Below are positions 24,688-33,269 of a DNA stretch of 63,477 nt, piece by piece. Both the position numbers and the translations under genes were made by a program. Position 1 is the stretch's first letter; the number at the start of each line of letters is the position of its first letter. The notes under the pieces are model-generated. The model did no database searches. It was not told where the DNA came from and saw only the letters and a list, made by a program, of their open reading frames with translations. Where the stretch lies: contig CAJXLX010000003.1 of NCBI GenBank assembly GCA_913056335.1, positions 1 through 63,477 on the forward strand, read 5' to 3'. Source of the DNA: an uncultured Rhodothermaceae bacterium. GTDB lineage: Bacteria > Bacteroidota > Rhodothermia > Rhodothermales > Salinibacteraceae.

Positions 24688-25275
24688 ATGTCTTTGACCC
24701 GCGATTTGACCGACACGACCCCCCAGGCGCCTGATACGACGCTCACCTGCCGGGGCGAGCAGTTCCGTCTGTATCTGACCGACGAGGCTATTCAGGAGCG
24801 CCTGCAGGAGATTGGCGCTGCCATCAGCGAGGAGTACGAAGGCCGCACGCCCATTCTGGTAAGTGTGCTCAACGGCGCGTTCATGGTGACGGCGGACCTG
24901 ATGCGCTACATCACCATCGACTGCGAGATTGACTTCATGAAGCTGTCGTCGTACGGCGATGAGAAGGTCTCCAGCGGCGAGGTCACCGAGCTGAAGCGCA
25001 TTGACGCGAACCTGGAAGGCCGCGATGTGATTGTCATCGAAGACATCGTGGACACCGGGCTCTCCATGCAGTTCATCTTGAACATGATGGAGTCGCACCG
25101 GCCGGCCTCGTTGCGCACCGTGACGCTGCTCCACAAGCCCACGTCGAACGACACCGATGTGCCGCTCGATTACGTGGGCTTCAACATCCCCGACCTGTTC
25201 GTGATTGGTTACGGTCTGGACTACGGCCAGATTGCCCGTAACCTGCCGGATATCTACATCCTGGATGAGGAGTAA
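24688..25275 (+). CDS. hpt: Hypoxanthine phosphoribosyltransferase
   Basis: 195 residues from ATG 24688. It joins hypoxanthine (or guanine) to PRPP in purine salvage. The PRPP-binding loop is VIVIEDIVDTGLSM; LVSVLNGAFMVTADLMR and FMKLSSYGDEKVSSGEV are the usual flanking elements, and the C-terminus has FVIGYGLDYGQIARNLPDIY. It is 90 bp downstream of tilS on the same strand. Confidence 0.95.
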   Translation: MSLTRDLTDTTPQAPDTTLTCRGEQFRLYLTDEAIQERLQEIGAAISEEYEGRTPILVSVLNGAFMVTADLMRYITIDCEIDFMKLSSYGDEKVSSGEVTELKRIDANLEGRDVIVIEDIVDTGLSMQFILNMMESHRPASLRTVTLLHKPTSNDTDVPLDYVGFNIPDLFVIGYGLDYGQIARNLPDIYILDEE

Positions 25276-25290
25276 CAGATTATGGTAGCG

Positions 25291-25450
25291 GCTCAATGCT
25301 AAGTGATGGACCAAATATACCAGTAGCCGGAGACTGGGAGCGCTACCCGGCACGTACGTCTCCGGCGGGGCTGATGGGAGCGAATGGGAGACCGTTCGCC
25401 CCAGGGAAGGTTTTTATCAGGGAAATGACCACTTAACGTCTACCCACTAC
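25291..25450 (-). repeat. Dispersed hairpin repeat, copy 3
   Basis: Reverse orientation: CAATGCTAAGTGATGGA (right end of the element), then GTAGCCGGAGACTGGGAGCG, CGTACGTCTCCGG, the hairpin arm GACCGTTCGCCCC, TTTTTATCAGGGAA, and ACCACTTAACGTCTACCCAC (left end). It fills the gap between hpt and the terminator of the reductase gene. Confidence 0.8.
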
Positions 25451-25451
25451 C

Positions 25452-25486
25452 AAAGCAGCCCGCTCCATATCGGAGCAGGCTGCTTT
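25452..25486 (-). terminator. Rho-independent terminator after the quinone-stress operon
   Basis: AAAGCAGCCCGCTCC and GGAGCAGGCTGCTTT form a 15-bp stem with one mismatch around a 5-base loop, about 30 bp past the reductase stop codon on the minus strand. Confidence 0.75.
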
Positions 25487-25515
25487 CGTGATCTTGTACG
25501 ACGTCCGCGAGGCGC

Positions 25516-26142
25516 TTACAGTCCCTTCAGACGTGCGGATACGTTAGCTACGCGGCGGCCGAGGTTACGGGCCGAGAGCAGCTCCTCTTCCACCGGCTGA
25601 CGCGAGCCATCGCCGCCCGCGAGGGTGGACGGGCCGTACGGCGATCCACCAATGCCATCGGTCGTCAGGATCTGCGGATTTTCGCCATACGGCAGCCCCA
25701 CGAAGATCATCCCCAGATGCAAGAGGGGCACCAAGCTCGTCAGGATGGTCGTCTCTTGGCCGCCATGAATCGTAGCGGTCGAGGTGAACATGGCGGTGGC
25801 TTTGCCTTCCAGCTCGCCGTTCTGCCAGAGCGCACCGGTGCTATCGAGAAACTGCTTCATCTGCGCGGTCATGTTACCGTAGCGCGTGGGCGAGCCCCAG
25901 ATGATGCCGTCGGCCCAGCGCAGGTCGTCGTGCGTCGCCTCGGGATGATCGCTCATGGCCTCCTGGGCCTGCACGTAAGCATCCTGACCGCTCATGGCCT
26001 GGCGGGCGCCCTCCAGCTCCGGAATGCGCCGCAGTTGCACATCGGTGTCGTCGACGCCTTCGGCTCCTTCGGCCACAGCCTGGGCCATCTGATACGTGTG
26101 TCCGTACGAGGAGTAAAACGGGATAAGAACGTTAGTAGCCAT
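25516..26142 (-). CDS. wrbA: WrbA-type NAD(P)H:quinone oxidoreductase
   Basis: 208 residues from ATG 26142. A flavodoxin-like FMN enzyme that reduces quinones by two electrons, avoiding semiquinone radicals. The FMN phosphate loop is FYSSYGHTYQMA; GSPTRYGNMTAQMKQFLD and TSTATIHGGQETT are signature blocks of type-IV quinone oxidoreductases. It is the last gene of a three-gene unit with a VOC-family dioxygenase and a MarR regulator, which supports a role in quinone or electrophile stress. Confidence 0.93.
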   Translation of the reverse strand: MATNVLIPFYSSYGHTYQMAQAVAEGAEGVDDTDVQLRRIPELEGARQAMSGQDAYVQAQEAMSDHPEATHDDLRWADGIIWGSPTRYGNMTAQMKQFLDSTGALWQNGELEGKATAMFTSTATIHGGQETTILTSLVPLLHLGMIFVGLPYGENPQILTTDGIGGSPYGPSTLAGGDGSRQPVEEELLSARNLGRRVANVSARLKGL

Positions 26143-26208
26143 ATCAAAATCGGTTGGTTGTGCAAAAGAAAATAGAAGGATGCGCAGAGCAGGACCCCGC
26201 ACACGATG

Positions 26209-27225
26209 CTATGCTACAGGTTCTGAAGCCGCTTCAATCGGTGTGAGTTTGTCCTCAATGGAGGCCCGGTCGGGCTCCAGTGCCGGAGGCAGCGTGACTT
26301 TGCCGGCGTCGGCTTCCTCCACAGGGAATGGGGCCCCCGTATCGGTTGCAATTTCGATGAGAATGCCGCCGGGCTCGCGCACATAAATCGACGTAAAGTA
26401 GTGCCGGTCGATGATGGGCGAGACGTTCAGCCCCGCGCTCGTAATGCGTTCGTGCCAGTCGGCAATGGTATCTTCGTTGGGTGTACGTAGCGCCACATGG
26501 TGCACGCCGCCTTTGCCCAGCCAGCCGCGCCCGGCGTCCGATCGCTCAATCAGGTGCAGTTCCGCCGCCGACCCGCCATCGCCAATCGAAAAGACGGTGG
26601 CGGTGTCAGGGGGATGCGGGAGGTCCCCGTCGGAGTCAGGCGCCTCAACGGTGTAGTCGCGGGTCGGCGCCAGGCCGAGCACGTCGGTAAGCACCTTTCG
26701 GGTAGGCGCATCGGCATCCACCGTAATCTCGACGGGCCCGAGGCCCTGAATGGCGTACTCGGGGGCCACTGGGGACTGCGTCCATGGTGTGGTGTCGGGC
26801 AGGCGATCTACATCAGGTGCGTCATCGACCAGGTGCAGCGTCTGGCCCTCGGCATCATAAAACGTGATCGCGGCGCGCCCGGCCCGCTGGTGGATGGGCG
26901 TACGCCGCACGCCCACCGCATCCAGATGCTCGGCCCACGCCTGCAGCGCCGCCTCGCCCCGCACCCGCAGCGAGGTGCCGGTGATGAGTCCGGTGCCGTC
27001 GCGCTGATCGCGAGCGCGGGCAATGTCGAAAAACGTGAGATCGGTGCCTGGCGAGCCATGCGTATCCGCATAAAACAGGTGATACGACGACGTATCATCC
27101 TGATTCACGGTCTTCGCCACCAGGCGCAGCCCCAGCGTCTGCGTGTAAAACTGCACGTTGTAGCTGGCACGTGCGGTAATGGCAGATACGTGGTGGATGC
27201 CCTGGAGTGTGTCGTTGGAAGCCAT
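26209..27225 (-). CDS. Ring-cleaving dioxygenase, VOC family (MhqO/LinE-like)
   Basis: 338 residues made of two vicinal-oxygen-chelate halves. Metal ligands are visible as HHVSAITA near the N-terminus, GVHHVALRT in the second half, and Glu in GGILIEIATD. This is the type of B. subtilis MhqO and LinE, Fe(II) enzymes that open hydroquinone rings. Downstream lies the quinone reductase and upstream the MarR regulator, which together make a hydroquinone-detoxification unit. The exact substrate is unknown. Confidence 0.88.
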   Translation of the reverse strand: MASNDTLQGIHHVSAITARASYNVQFYTQTLGLRLVAKTVNQDDTSSYHLFYADTHGSPGTDLTFFDIARARDQRDGTGLITGTSLRVRGEAALQAWAEHLDAVGVRRTPIHQRAGRAAITFYDAEGQTLHLVDDAPDVDRLPDTTPWTQSPVAPEYAIQGLGPVEITVDADAPTRKVLTDVLGLAPTRDYTVEAPDSDGDLPHPPDTATVFSIGDGGSAAELHLIERSDAGRGWLGKGGVHHVALRTPNEDTIADWHERITSAGLNVSPIIDRHYFTSIYVREPGGILIEIATDTGAPFPVEEADAGKVTLPPALEPDRASIEDKLTPIEAASEPVA

Positions 27226-27260
27226 GAGAGTACAGAGTCAGTTCGTGTGTAGAAACGCGC

Positions 27261-27692
27261 TTATGCAGCGCTGTCGCGCAGGCGGTGGAGCAGCCGGAAG
27301 AGGGTCTCCTTGTCGGGCGTGGAGAGCGCGTCCATTAGAGACTGCAACAACTGAGCGTGCTCAGGAAACACCTGCTCCACGAGCGTGCGCCCGGTATCGG
27401 TCAGCGCCACCTGCTGAATGCGCCCATCACTGGGATCAGTGCGGCGAACGAGCAAGCCGTCGTCTTCCAGCTGGTCGAGCACGTAGGTCATACTGCCGCT
27501 GGTAAGGAGCACGCGCTCGCCCACCTCGCCCACCGGGAGCGGTCCTTTGTGCAAGAGCACCTCAAGCACCGCAAACTGCTTCATGGTGAGGCCGTGCGAC
27601 TCCACCTGATGACGCAGCGGCGCGTCAATGGCGTGCTGCGCACGGTTCAACGCAATCCACACCTGCAGCGCTCGGCGGCGGTCGCGGTTCAT
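27261..27692 (-). CDS. MarR family regulator (MhqR-like)
   Basis: 143 residues from ATG 27692, the usual MarR size. The winged-helix core reads LTMKQFAVLEVLLHKGPLPV, LLTSGSMTYVLDQLEDDGLL, and a wing VRRTDPSDGRIQQVALTDTG. It has no cysteine, so sensing by thiol oxidation (as in YodB) is unlikely. It heads the three-gene unit with the dioxygenase and reductase, and a palindromic operator lies just upstream, which suggests it represses its own operon. Confidence 0.9.
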   Translation of the reverse strand: MNRDRRRALQVWIALNRAQHAIDAPLRHQVESHGLTMKQFAVLEVLLHKGPLPVGEVGERVLLTSGSMTYVLDQLEDDGLLVRRTDPSDGRIQQVALTDTGRTLVEQVFPEHAQLLQSLMDALSTPDKETLFRLLHRLRDSAA

Positions 27693-27716
27693 AACGCGTA
27701 TTATCACATGATTATT

Positions 27717-27734
27717 TATCTTTATATCAAGATA
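27717..27734 (-). promoter_or_regulatory. Palindromic operator upstream of the MarR gene
   Basis: On the minus strand the sequence is TATCTTGATATAAAGATA, perfect half sites TATCTT/AAGATA spaced by six bases, 24 bp before the marR start. It has the outline of the B. subtilis MhqR box as I recall it (TATCT...AGATA). The surrounding 50 bp is AT-rich, as expected for a promoter. Confidence 0.6.
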
Positions 27735-27774
27735 TTGGAATACGAAGCACATAAATCGTTTCTTGCGTTGCATA

Positions 27775-27848
27775 GTCGTTACGGGCGGCGCCCTGCCGCG
27801 TCGGCGAAGACATCCAGGCCGCGCGGTTCCGTCTCTGGCTACCGGTAT
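27775..27848 (+). repeat. Degenerate dispersed-repeat copy overlapping the asparaginase 3' end
   Basis: GCGAAGACATCCAGGCCGCG followed by GTTCCGTCTCTGGCTACCGG aligns with the family core (GGGGACGTCCGCGCC...CTCCAGTCTCCGGCTACTGG). Its last bases encode the end of the asparaginase (LAGYR-stop). Confidence 0.5.
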
Positions 27849-28927
27849 CCAGCCAGGCGCTGCCGCGAGCGGCCCAGGTTTGGGGGCACCTCATCGGGCG
27901 GCGTGAGCTCGCCGCGCAAGTTCTCCTGCATCAGGCGGCGGACCTCCTCGGGCGCGTGGCCCTGTTCGAACAGGTAGTAGAGCTTCGCCAGGGCGGCCTC
28001 AGTGGTCAGGTCGTAGCCGCTCACCACGCCCGCCCGGGCCAAGGCATGGCCCGTAGCGTACAGATCCAGGTCGGCGGTACCATGCAGCGGCTGCGTGACG
28101 TCTACGATAACGGTGCCCTGTTCAGTAGCGGCCCGAAGCGCTTCCAAAAAGGCCTCGTTGTTACTCGGCGCATTGCCCGCGCCATAGCACTCCAGCACCA
28201 CGCCCTGCACCGGCGGCGCCAGCACATGCGTCAGGTACGAGGCATCGAGCCCCGGAAATACCCGGAACGCCGCCACGGTGGCGCTACCCAGCGCCACCAC
28301 GTCGGGCATACGTGGCGATTCGTTCGGCGCGGGCACCAGCGGCCAGTTGATCTCTACATTGATGCCCACCGTGCCCACGGGCGGAAAGTTGGGCGAAGCA
28401 AACGCATCAAACGTATCCGCATTCACCTTCGTAGCGCGCGTGCCCCGCAGAAGCCGATCGTCAAAATACAGGAACACCCCGCTCATGCGGTCGGCATACG
28501 CCCCCAGAATCAGCAGCGCCGTTAGCAGATTGCTCTGCGCATCCGTACGCGTTTCCACCAGCGGAATCTGCGACCCCGTAAAGATGACGGGCTTATCCAG
28601 CGGATCCAGCATAAACGACAGCGCCGACGCCGAAAACGCCATCGTGTCGGTGCCATGCACAATCAAAAATCCGTCGTAGTCGTCGTAGTGGTCGCGGATC
28701 GTCGTCGCCATCGCCAGCCAGTCCTGGGGCGTCATGTTGGCGCTGTCAAGTAGCGGATCGAACTCGTAGATGTCGTACGCGGGCACATGCTCTCCCCGAA
28801 ACGCCCCACGCGCCTCAATCTGTGCCCGCAGATGACCCGGCTGCGTGTCATACTCGCCCGAGGGCTGTCGGGCCATACCAATCGTTCCTCCAGTATGCGC
28901 CACAAAAATGCGAGGCGAATCAGCCAT
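27839..28927 (-). CDS. ansA: L-asparaginase, type I
   Basis: 362 residues. It hydrolyses asparagine to aspartate and ammonia. Both catalytic threonine segments are present: FVAHTGGTIGM near the N-terminus and IVHGTDTMAFSASALSFML about residue 90. ECYGAGNAPSN in the C-terminal domain is also typical. No signal peptide, so it is cytoplasmic. The last few codons coincide with a dispersed repeat fragment. No asparagine-related neighbour. Confidence 0.93.
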   Translation of the reverse strand: MADSPRIFVAHTGGTIGMARQPSGEYDTQPGHLRAQIEARGAFRGEHVPAYDIYEFDPLLDSANMTPQDWLAMATTIRDHYDDYDGFLIVHGTDTMAFSASALSFMLDPLDKPVIFTGSQIPLVETRTDAQSNLLTALLILGAYADRMSGVFLYFDDRLLRGTRATKVNADTFDAFASPNFPPVGTVGINVEINWPLVPAPNESPRMPDVVALGSATVAAFRVFPGLDASYLTHVLAPPVQGVVLECYGAGNAPSNNEAFLEALRAATEQGTVIVDVTQPLHGTADLDLYATGHALARAGVVSGYDLTTEAALAKLYYLFEQGHAPEEVRRLMQENLRGELTPPDEVPPNLGRSRQRLAGYR

Positions 28928-29200
28928 GCGTTCAGCAGTTCGTACTCAAAAATAGTGGGTCCGACTGTACGACATGCGCTGCAGGGCGATCCGCGTTCGC
29001 ATCGGCTTCGCACTATGCGATTTTAGAGGGAAGCGAAGGAACGTGCTTCGTCGCACCATCCCCACCGCGCCCCGCACGCTGCAGCGAAGCATGCATTTGC
29101 CGAAGGCCCGCGCAACGTGGTGTCGTGGGTACATCACCAGTCGCGCGCGGTGCAAGGTCGTGGGAACGGACCGCTTGCAGAGGACATCAGCGTGGGCACG

Positions 29201-31579
29201 TCAGTCAGAAGAGGGCTCTGCGTTAATGTGCTGCAAGGCGGCCTCAAGGTACCGGTCACGTCCCTCAGCGACGCTTTGGCGCGTCGGCTGTACGGGAATA
29301 GTGGGCTGAACACCAATGAGATGATGCTGCGAGCGGTCGTGCTTCAAGACCCGCATTCCGGTCCACCTAACGCGGTAGTTGCCGGGGACCGAGAACGGGT
29401 TCACGTTGCCGTTGGCACCGGCCGTCGGTCCGCCAATGATGGCGCCAAGCTCGTAGTGCTCCACAATGCCCATAGTGATCTCGGCCAAGCTAATGGCCCG
29501 CGCATCTGTAAGAAACGCAACGGCTCCGCCAATGGTGGGCATTTGCGGCGGAAGCTGCCAGCGATCGGGCGTGTAGTAGCCCACCCGGCGCTCCTGGTCA
29601 GGATAGATGAACTGGGGCACCTGCCACCGCGGCGACTGCAAGGTGTCGGACGTCAGGTGCTGAAGCACCCGGTGGTTGCCGCTCTCCGGATAGCCGCGCA
29701 TGTCGAACACCACACCACGCGCTGCCGCCAGCTGGTCGATCTGCTGCTGAATGGCCGAAGGTTCAACACGGGTCAGGTCAACATAGTACACGCCGGGCTC
29801 GATTTCTTCGATCCCCTCCGGGCCCGGCGGCTGCACGGAGCGATTGGTGGTACGGGCAATCGTGCATGTGGCAGTGCCTCCATCCGACATGCGCGGCACC
29901 GCAAGGGTAGCGTCGGTGCCGCGCGGGCCGCGAGCAAATCCATTCAGCGCCCGGTACTCTCTCCACTGCGGCGAGCCCGAAATATACGTTTTGCGCGTGT
30001 CAATGACGTCTGCACTTGGCGTGCCGTCGACCGCGGTGATGACGTCGCCCGGACGGATGCAGGGGGCCTCGGCCTCCCGCAGCGAATCGCTCACGGCAGC
30101 GACAACGGCCTGCCCGTCGATCCAATCGACACGAAGTTGAAGACCCGCGCGCTCGCGCAGAAGGGGATGGGAGACCTGTCCGTGTCCGTCATCCAGCGCA
30201 GCCATCATGCGCTGCATGACGCGAAGCCGGGCCAGCGGGGTGTCGGCATCTTGCATGGCGCGCAGCGTGCGCGGGAGCATGCGTTCCCAGTCCGTATCCA
30301 CCACATCGAAGTACGGATAGAAGTGCTGCATCACGTTCCACGCCATCACAACAGCAGCCATGTGTGTGGCCCGGTTGCTGCCTAAGGCGGTGTCAGAGGC
30401 GCTGTTGGCAAGGAGCGTGTCGAGACGGGCGGGCGCTGGAGCATCGCCTGGGCGCAGCGTGTGCCCGTTGCGGCTGTACAGCGCAAGAGGCATCTGCACC
30501 GCAAGTCCGCGCCCAATGGACGTGTTGACGACCGCTCCGGCATCAGGGCGTGCGGCGAAGAGGGGCTCGGCCATGACGGGTTCGGGGGAAGGCGGCGCGG
30601 TGATGCGCATGGCCTGTGTGCCCTGCGCCGCCTGCTCGCGCACCGTTGCCGCCCGGTATTCGCCGGCTTCGCTCCAGTTGGGCGGCGTGCTTCCCGGCTC
30701 GCCCGCTTCAAACCCGGCATTGGGCAGCGCAATGGGCGTCCAAGACGAGTCGGGGTGCGGGCGGACGTGCAGTTCCACGCTGTCGAACCAGGCTTGGCCG
30801 CGGCCTGCGAGCATTCCGCCCATCATAATGCGTGTGGCATCCTCCGCGATGGGGCCCGTAATGGCGTAGGTGTCCCATTCGGCAGACGTAATGGGCCGGT
30901 TGCCCATGTTATCGCCGAAGCCGCGCTCGCCTCCCGAGCGATCTACGCGAAGCCAGAGTCGCGCCTGGTTTCCCGTGCCTTCGACATCGGCCCGTACGGC
31001 GGCGCGCAGGCGCACCTGTTTGCCCTGGTGCGGAGTAGCATCGATCTGCTTCACGCTCGTCCCAAACGGGGGGCCGTCATTGCGTTCCTGCGTGCGGCGG
31101 TTGAGGCGGACGCTCTTGTAAGGCCCCGGGTTGCCGAGCCCGATGCCTCGATGCTGCCACACCACCAGACGGAGTCCGGCGGTGTCGGGCGGCGTAAGCA
31201 TGTCGTGCGGATTCGGAGGCCCTGCATCAGCGCTGTACAACTGAACGGTAGGGGCAATTGGTGCAAACAGCGTGCGCAGGCGCTCGCGCAATACGTCGGG
31301 CGTGGGCGCGTCGTACACATGGCGCACGCCGTGCACCACAAAGCGATCCCAGTTCAGGTCGGCAGCGGCATCGCTCGGGTGAAAGAAGCGGACGTATCCG
31401 TACAGCCGCGCAAAGGCTTCTACATTAGCGATCGCGTCCGAGGAATCAGCCGACGCACGCGGTGCATCGGGGGCGGTATCGGAGGGAGACTGCATGCCCA
31501 GCAGGGCAAGGCTGCCTGCAAGAAGCGCGCATGTGCAAACGAACGTGAGGAAGCGCGTGGAGGTGGAACGTTCCATCAT
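29201..31579 (-). CDS. S41 family peptidase with PDZ domain, exported
   Basis: 792 residues from ATG 31579, with an N-terminal signal sequence (FLTFVCTCALLAGSLALLG). The N-terminal ~400 residues contain a beta-rich region; a helical segment (MAAVVMAWNVMQHFYPYFD) precedes a PDZ domain (CIRPGDVITAVDG). The C-terminal S41 protease domain contains the serine nucleophile in FLTDARAISLAEITMG and IGGPTAGANGNVNPF. It probably processes or degrades envelope proteins. It stands alone, and 28928-29200 next to it holds no gene. Confidence 0.9.
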   Translation of the reverse strand: MMERSTSTRFLTFVCTCALLAGSLALLGMQSPSDTAPDAPRASADSSDAIANVEAFARLYGYVRFFHPSDAAADLNWDRFVVHGVRHVYDAPTPDVLRERLRTLFAPIAPTVQLYSADAGPPNPHDMLTPPDTAGLRLVVWQHRGIGLGNPGPYKSVRLNRRTQERNDGPPFGTSVKQIDATPHQGKQVRLRAAVRADVEGTGNQARLWLRVDRSGGERGFGDNMGNRPITSAEWDTYAITGPIAEDATRIMMGGMLAGRGQAWFDSVELHVRPHPDSSWTPIALPNAGFEAGEPGSTPPNWSEAGEYRAATVREQAAQGTQAMRITAPPSPEPVMAEPLFAARPDAGAVVNTSIGRGLAVQMPLALYSRNGHTLRPGDAPAPARLDTLLANSASDTALGSNRATHMAAVVMAWNVMQHFYPYFDVVDTDWERMLPRTLRAMQDADTPLARLRVMQRMMAALDDGHGQVSHPLLRERAGLQLRVDWIDGQAVVAAVSDSLREAEAPCIRPGDVITAVDGTPSADVIDTRKTYISGSPQWREYRALNGFARGPRGTDATLAVPRMSDGGTATCTIARTTNRSVQPPGPEGIEEIEPGVYYVDLTRVEPSAIQQQIDQLAAARGVVFDMRGYPESGNHRVLQHLTSDTLQSPRWQVPQFIYPDQERRVGYYTPDRWQLPPQMPTIGGAVAFLTDARAISLAEITMGIVEHYELGAIIGGPTAGANGNVNPFSVPGNYRVRWTGMRVLKHDRSQHHLIGVQPTIPVQPTRQSVAEGRDRYLEAALQHINAEPSSD

Positions 31580-31883
31580 GGGATATAGAAAACGTAGTAG
31601 AGAATTGAGCATGATACACAGTAAACGCAGGCAACACGTGCACTGTTACAACTGCGGGCGAGCCGGGGCGTGGGCCCCATTCACCTGCGATTCGGGAGAC
31701 GCCGGGTCGCGCGGATCAGGCGCGGGGTCGAAGCGTGCGCTGGCGCCCGTTTGCGTCTCTCGTACGATTGGCTTCGTACCGCTGCCACTCTGTTTCCTGC
31801 GCAACGCCCGCTCGTGGAGTACGTTACGACAGACAACGCTATAGAATATAATCTTTCGCTCTCCCACGTTTCCGAAGTGCCCC
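31580..31883. other. Divergent intergenic region
   Basis: The region lies between the S41 peptidase and the following small gene. A TATAAT-like string (GAATATAATCTTTCG) lies at about 31846-31860, 25-35 bp before the ATG at 31884, and could be its promoter. Nothing else is recognisable. Confidence 0.35.
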
Positions 31884-32207
31884 ATGAGTCAAAAGGATGG
31901 TTCCCCCCATACTCCGCCTTCCTCCGAATCCAACCGCACCCCGGTGCGGGGAAAACAATTTACCAGCAGACAGCTCGCAGTGGACGGTAAACACTTTGAA
32001 GACTGCGAATTCGACGCCTGCACTTTTGTCTACAGCGGGGGCGTTCCGCCCAACTTCGTGCGCTGTGAGTTTGCCGCGCCGCACTTCGTATTCAAAGAAG
32101 CCGCGCAGCGCACCATACAGCTGATGAGCGCCATCTATAACGGCATTGATCCGCGCATCATCGAGATGACGTTCGACGAGATCCGCAAAGAGCCCGGTTC
32201 CAGATAG
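31884..32207 (+). CDS. Small hypothetical protein, pentapeptide-like beginning
   Basis: 107 residues. A Ser/Pro-rich head is followed by HFEDCEFDACTFVYSGG and NFVRCEFAAPHFVFKEAA, a spacing that recalls pentapeptide or beta-helix strands. It ends with a helical region (AAQRTIQLMSAIYNGI, IEMTFDEIRKE). Good codon use and a clean ATG make it likely real. Function unknown; soluble. Confidence 0.65.
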   Translation: MSQKDGSPHTPPSSESNRTPVRGKQFTSRQLAVDGKHFEDCEFDACTFVYSGGVPPNFVRCEFAAPHFVFKEAAQRTIQLMSAIYNGIDPRIIEMTFDEIRKEPGSR

Positions 32208-32793
32208 TGCCACGCCAATCCTCATTTTGATGACGCCCCTCATATCAGCCCCTAACGAGCCCTGTGAGGGCGTGCGTCCTGACCGGAGGGAAAAAGTATT
32301 CTTTCGGGTACATGGTTGCCCGATCTCCTCGGTGCGGTAGGCGTCCCGTACGCGCATCCGCGCAATTCGTATCGAGCAGATCAATGGCGCGGTAGTAGAT
32401 AGACGTTATGTGATCGCTCTCCTAATAAACCCGTTCCTGAGGCGAACGGTCCCCCCGTTTGCCTCCGCCGGAGACGTCCGCGCTGAGGGTGCTCCCAGTC
32501 TCCGGCTACAGACCCATGCCTTCCATCACTTAGCATTGAAACGCCACCAATGGCGCGAGTATACTGGTGGAGCGGTTTGGGCACAGGAACTGTTCGAACT
32601 GCGACAGCAGTGCGCATTGACGGATCCACTGAGCCGACGCGAAAGGCACCAACTCGGACACGCATTTCGACAGGTGATACAAGAAACCGGCACGGTGAGC
32701 TGGTCGCACTTGACTTTCAAGCAGCGGACAGCCTACAACGTATTTCGGGACGTGATATACCGGTAGGGGGCGCGTTGCCACGCGATTGCGCTC
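32208..32793. other. Intergenic region with repeat copy 4 and a possible gene remnant
   Basis: It holds the repeat at 32392-32541. Directly after it, on the plus strand, comes a protein-like frame (32546-32766: WAQELFELRQQCALTDPLSR, GHAFRQVIQETG, FKQRTAYNVFRDVIY) that lacks its own start and runs in from the repeat. It may be the tail of a disrupted gene. No family recognised. Confidence 0.4.
32392..32541 (+). repeat. Dispersed hairpin repeat, copy 4
   Basis: TAGTAGATAGACGTTATGTG at the left, CTCCTAATAAACC, GGCGAACGGTCC...CCGTTTGCC, the core GCCGGAGACGTCCGCGC...CTCCCAGTCTCCGGCTAC, and CCTTCCATCACTTAGCATTG at the right. It has all parts, although the right end lacks the GATC. Confidence 0.8.
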
Positions 32794-33210
32794 CTACGCA
32801 ATCAGGATGTCGTCGTGGACGGTATCATCGCGCACCGTACCGGGCTCTTCAGCTTCGACCTGCTCCTTCGGGTCGTTGTTTTCGCCAACAAGAATCACGT
32901 TAGGGGTGTGATCTTCCGCCTCCTCGGGCGTCATTTCGGCGTAGGCGATGACGATCACCTGATCGCCTTTCGCAGCAAGACGGGCCGCGGGACCGTTCAA
33001 GCACACCGTGCGTGAGCCCGGGTCGTCGGCAATGGTATAGGTTTCGAGGCGCGCCCCGTTGTTCACGTTGACCACCTGCACTTTTTCGTGCGGCAAGATG
33101 CCCGCCGCATCCAGCAGCTCCCGGTCGATCGTAATTGACCCTTCGTAGTAAAGATCAGCTTCGGTAACGCGGAGCCGGTGCAGTTTCGACTTGAACATCG
33201 TGACGGTCAT
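32794..33210 (-). CDS. panD: Aspartate 1-decarboxylase (pyruvoyl enzyme)
   Basis: 138 residues. It makes beta-alanine for pantothenate. The self-cleavage site Gly24-Ser25 is intact in DLYYEGSITID, where the serine becomes the pyruvoyl cofactor. FKSKLHRLRVTEADL, Lys9 and NNGARLETY are typical, and the C-terminus is somewhat longer and acidic (KEQVEAEEPGTVRDD). It lies 59 bp after panC on the same strand, so both steps feeding pantothenate are encoded together. Confidence 0.96.
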   Translation of the reverse strand: MTVTMFKSKLHRLRVTEADLYYEGSITIDRELLDAAGILPHEKVQVVNVNNGARLETYTIADDPGSRTVCLNGPAARLAAKGDQVIVIAYAEMTPEEAEDHTPNVILVGENNDPKEQVEAEEPGTVRDDTVHDDILIA

Positions 33211-33269
33211 ACAGGGGGCGCGGGGTGGGTCAGCGTAGAACGAGGACGAATCCTGTCAGGCAGATGCAG

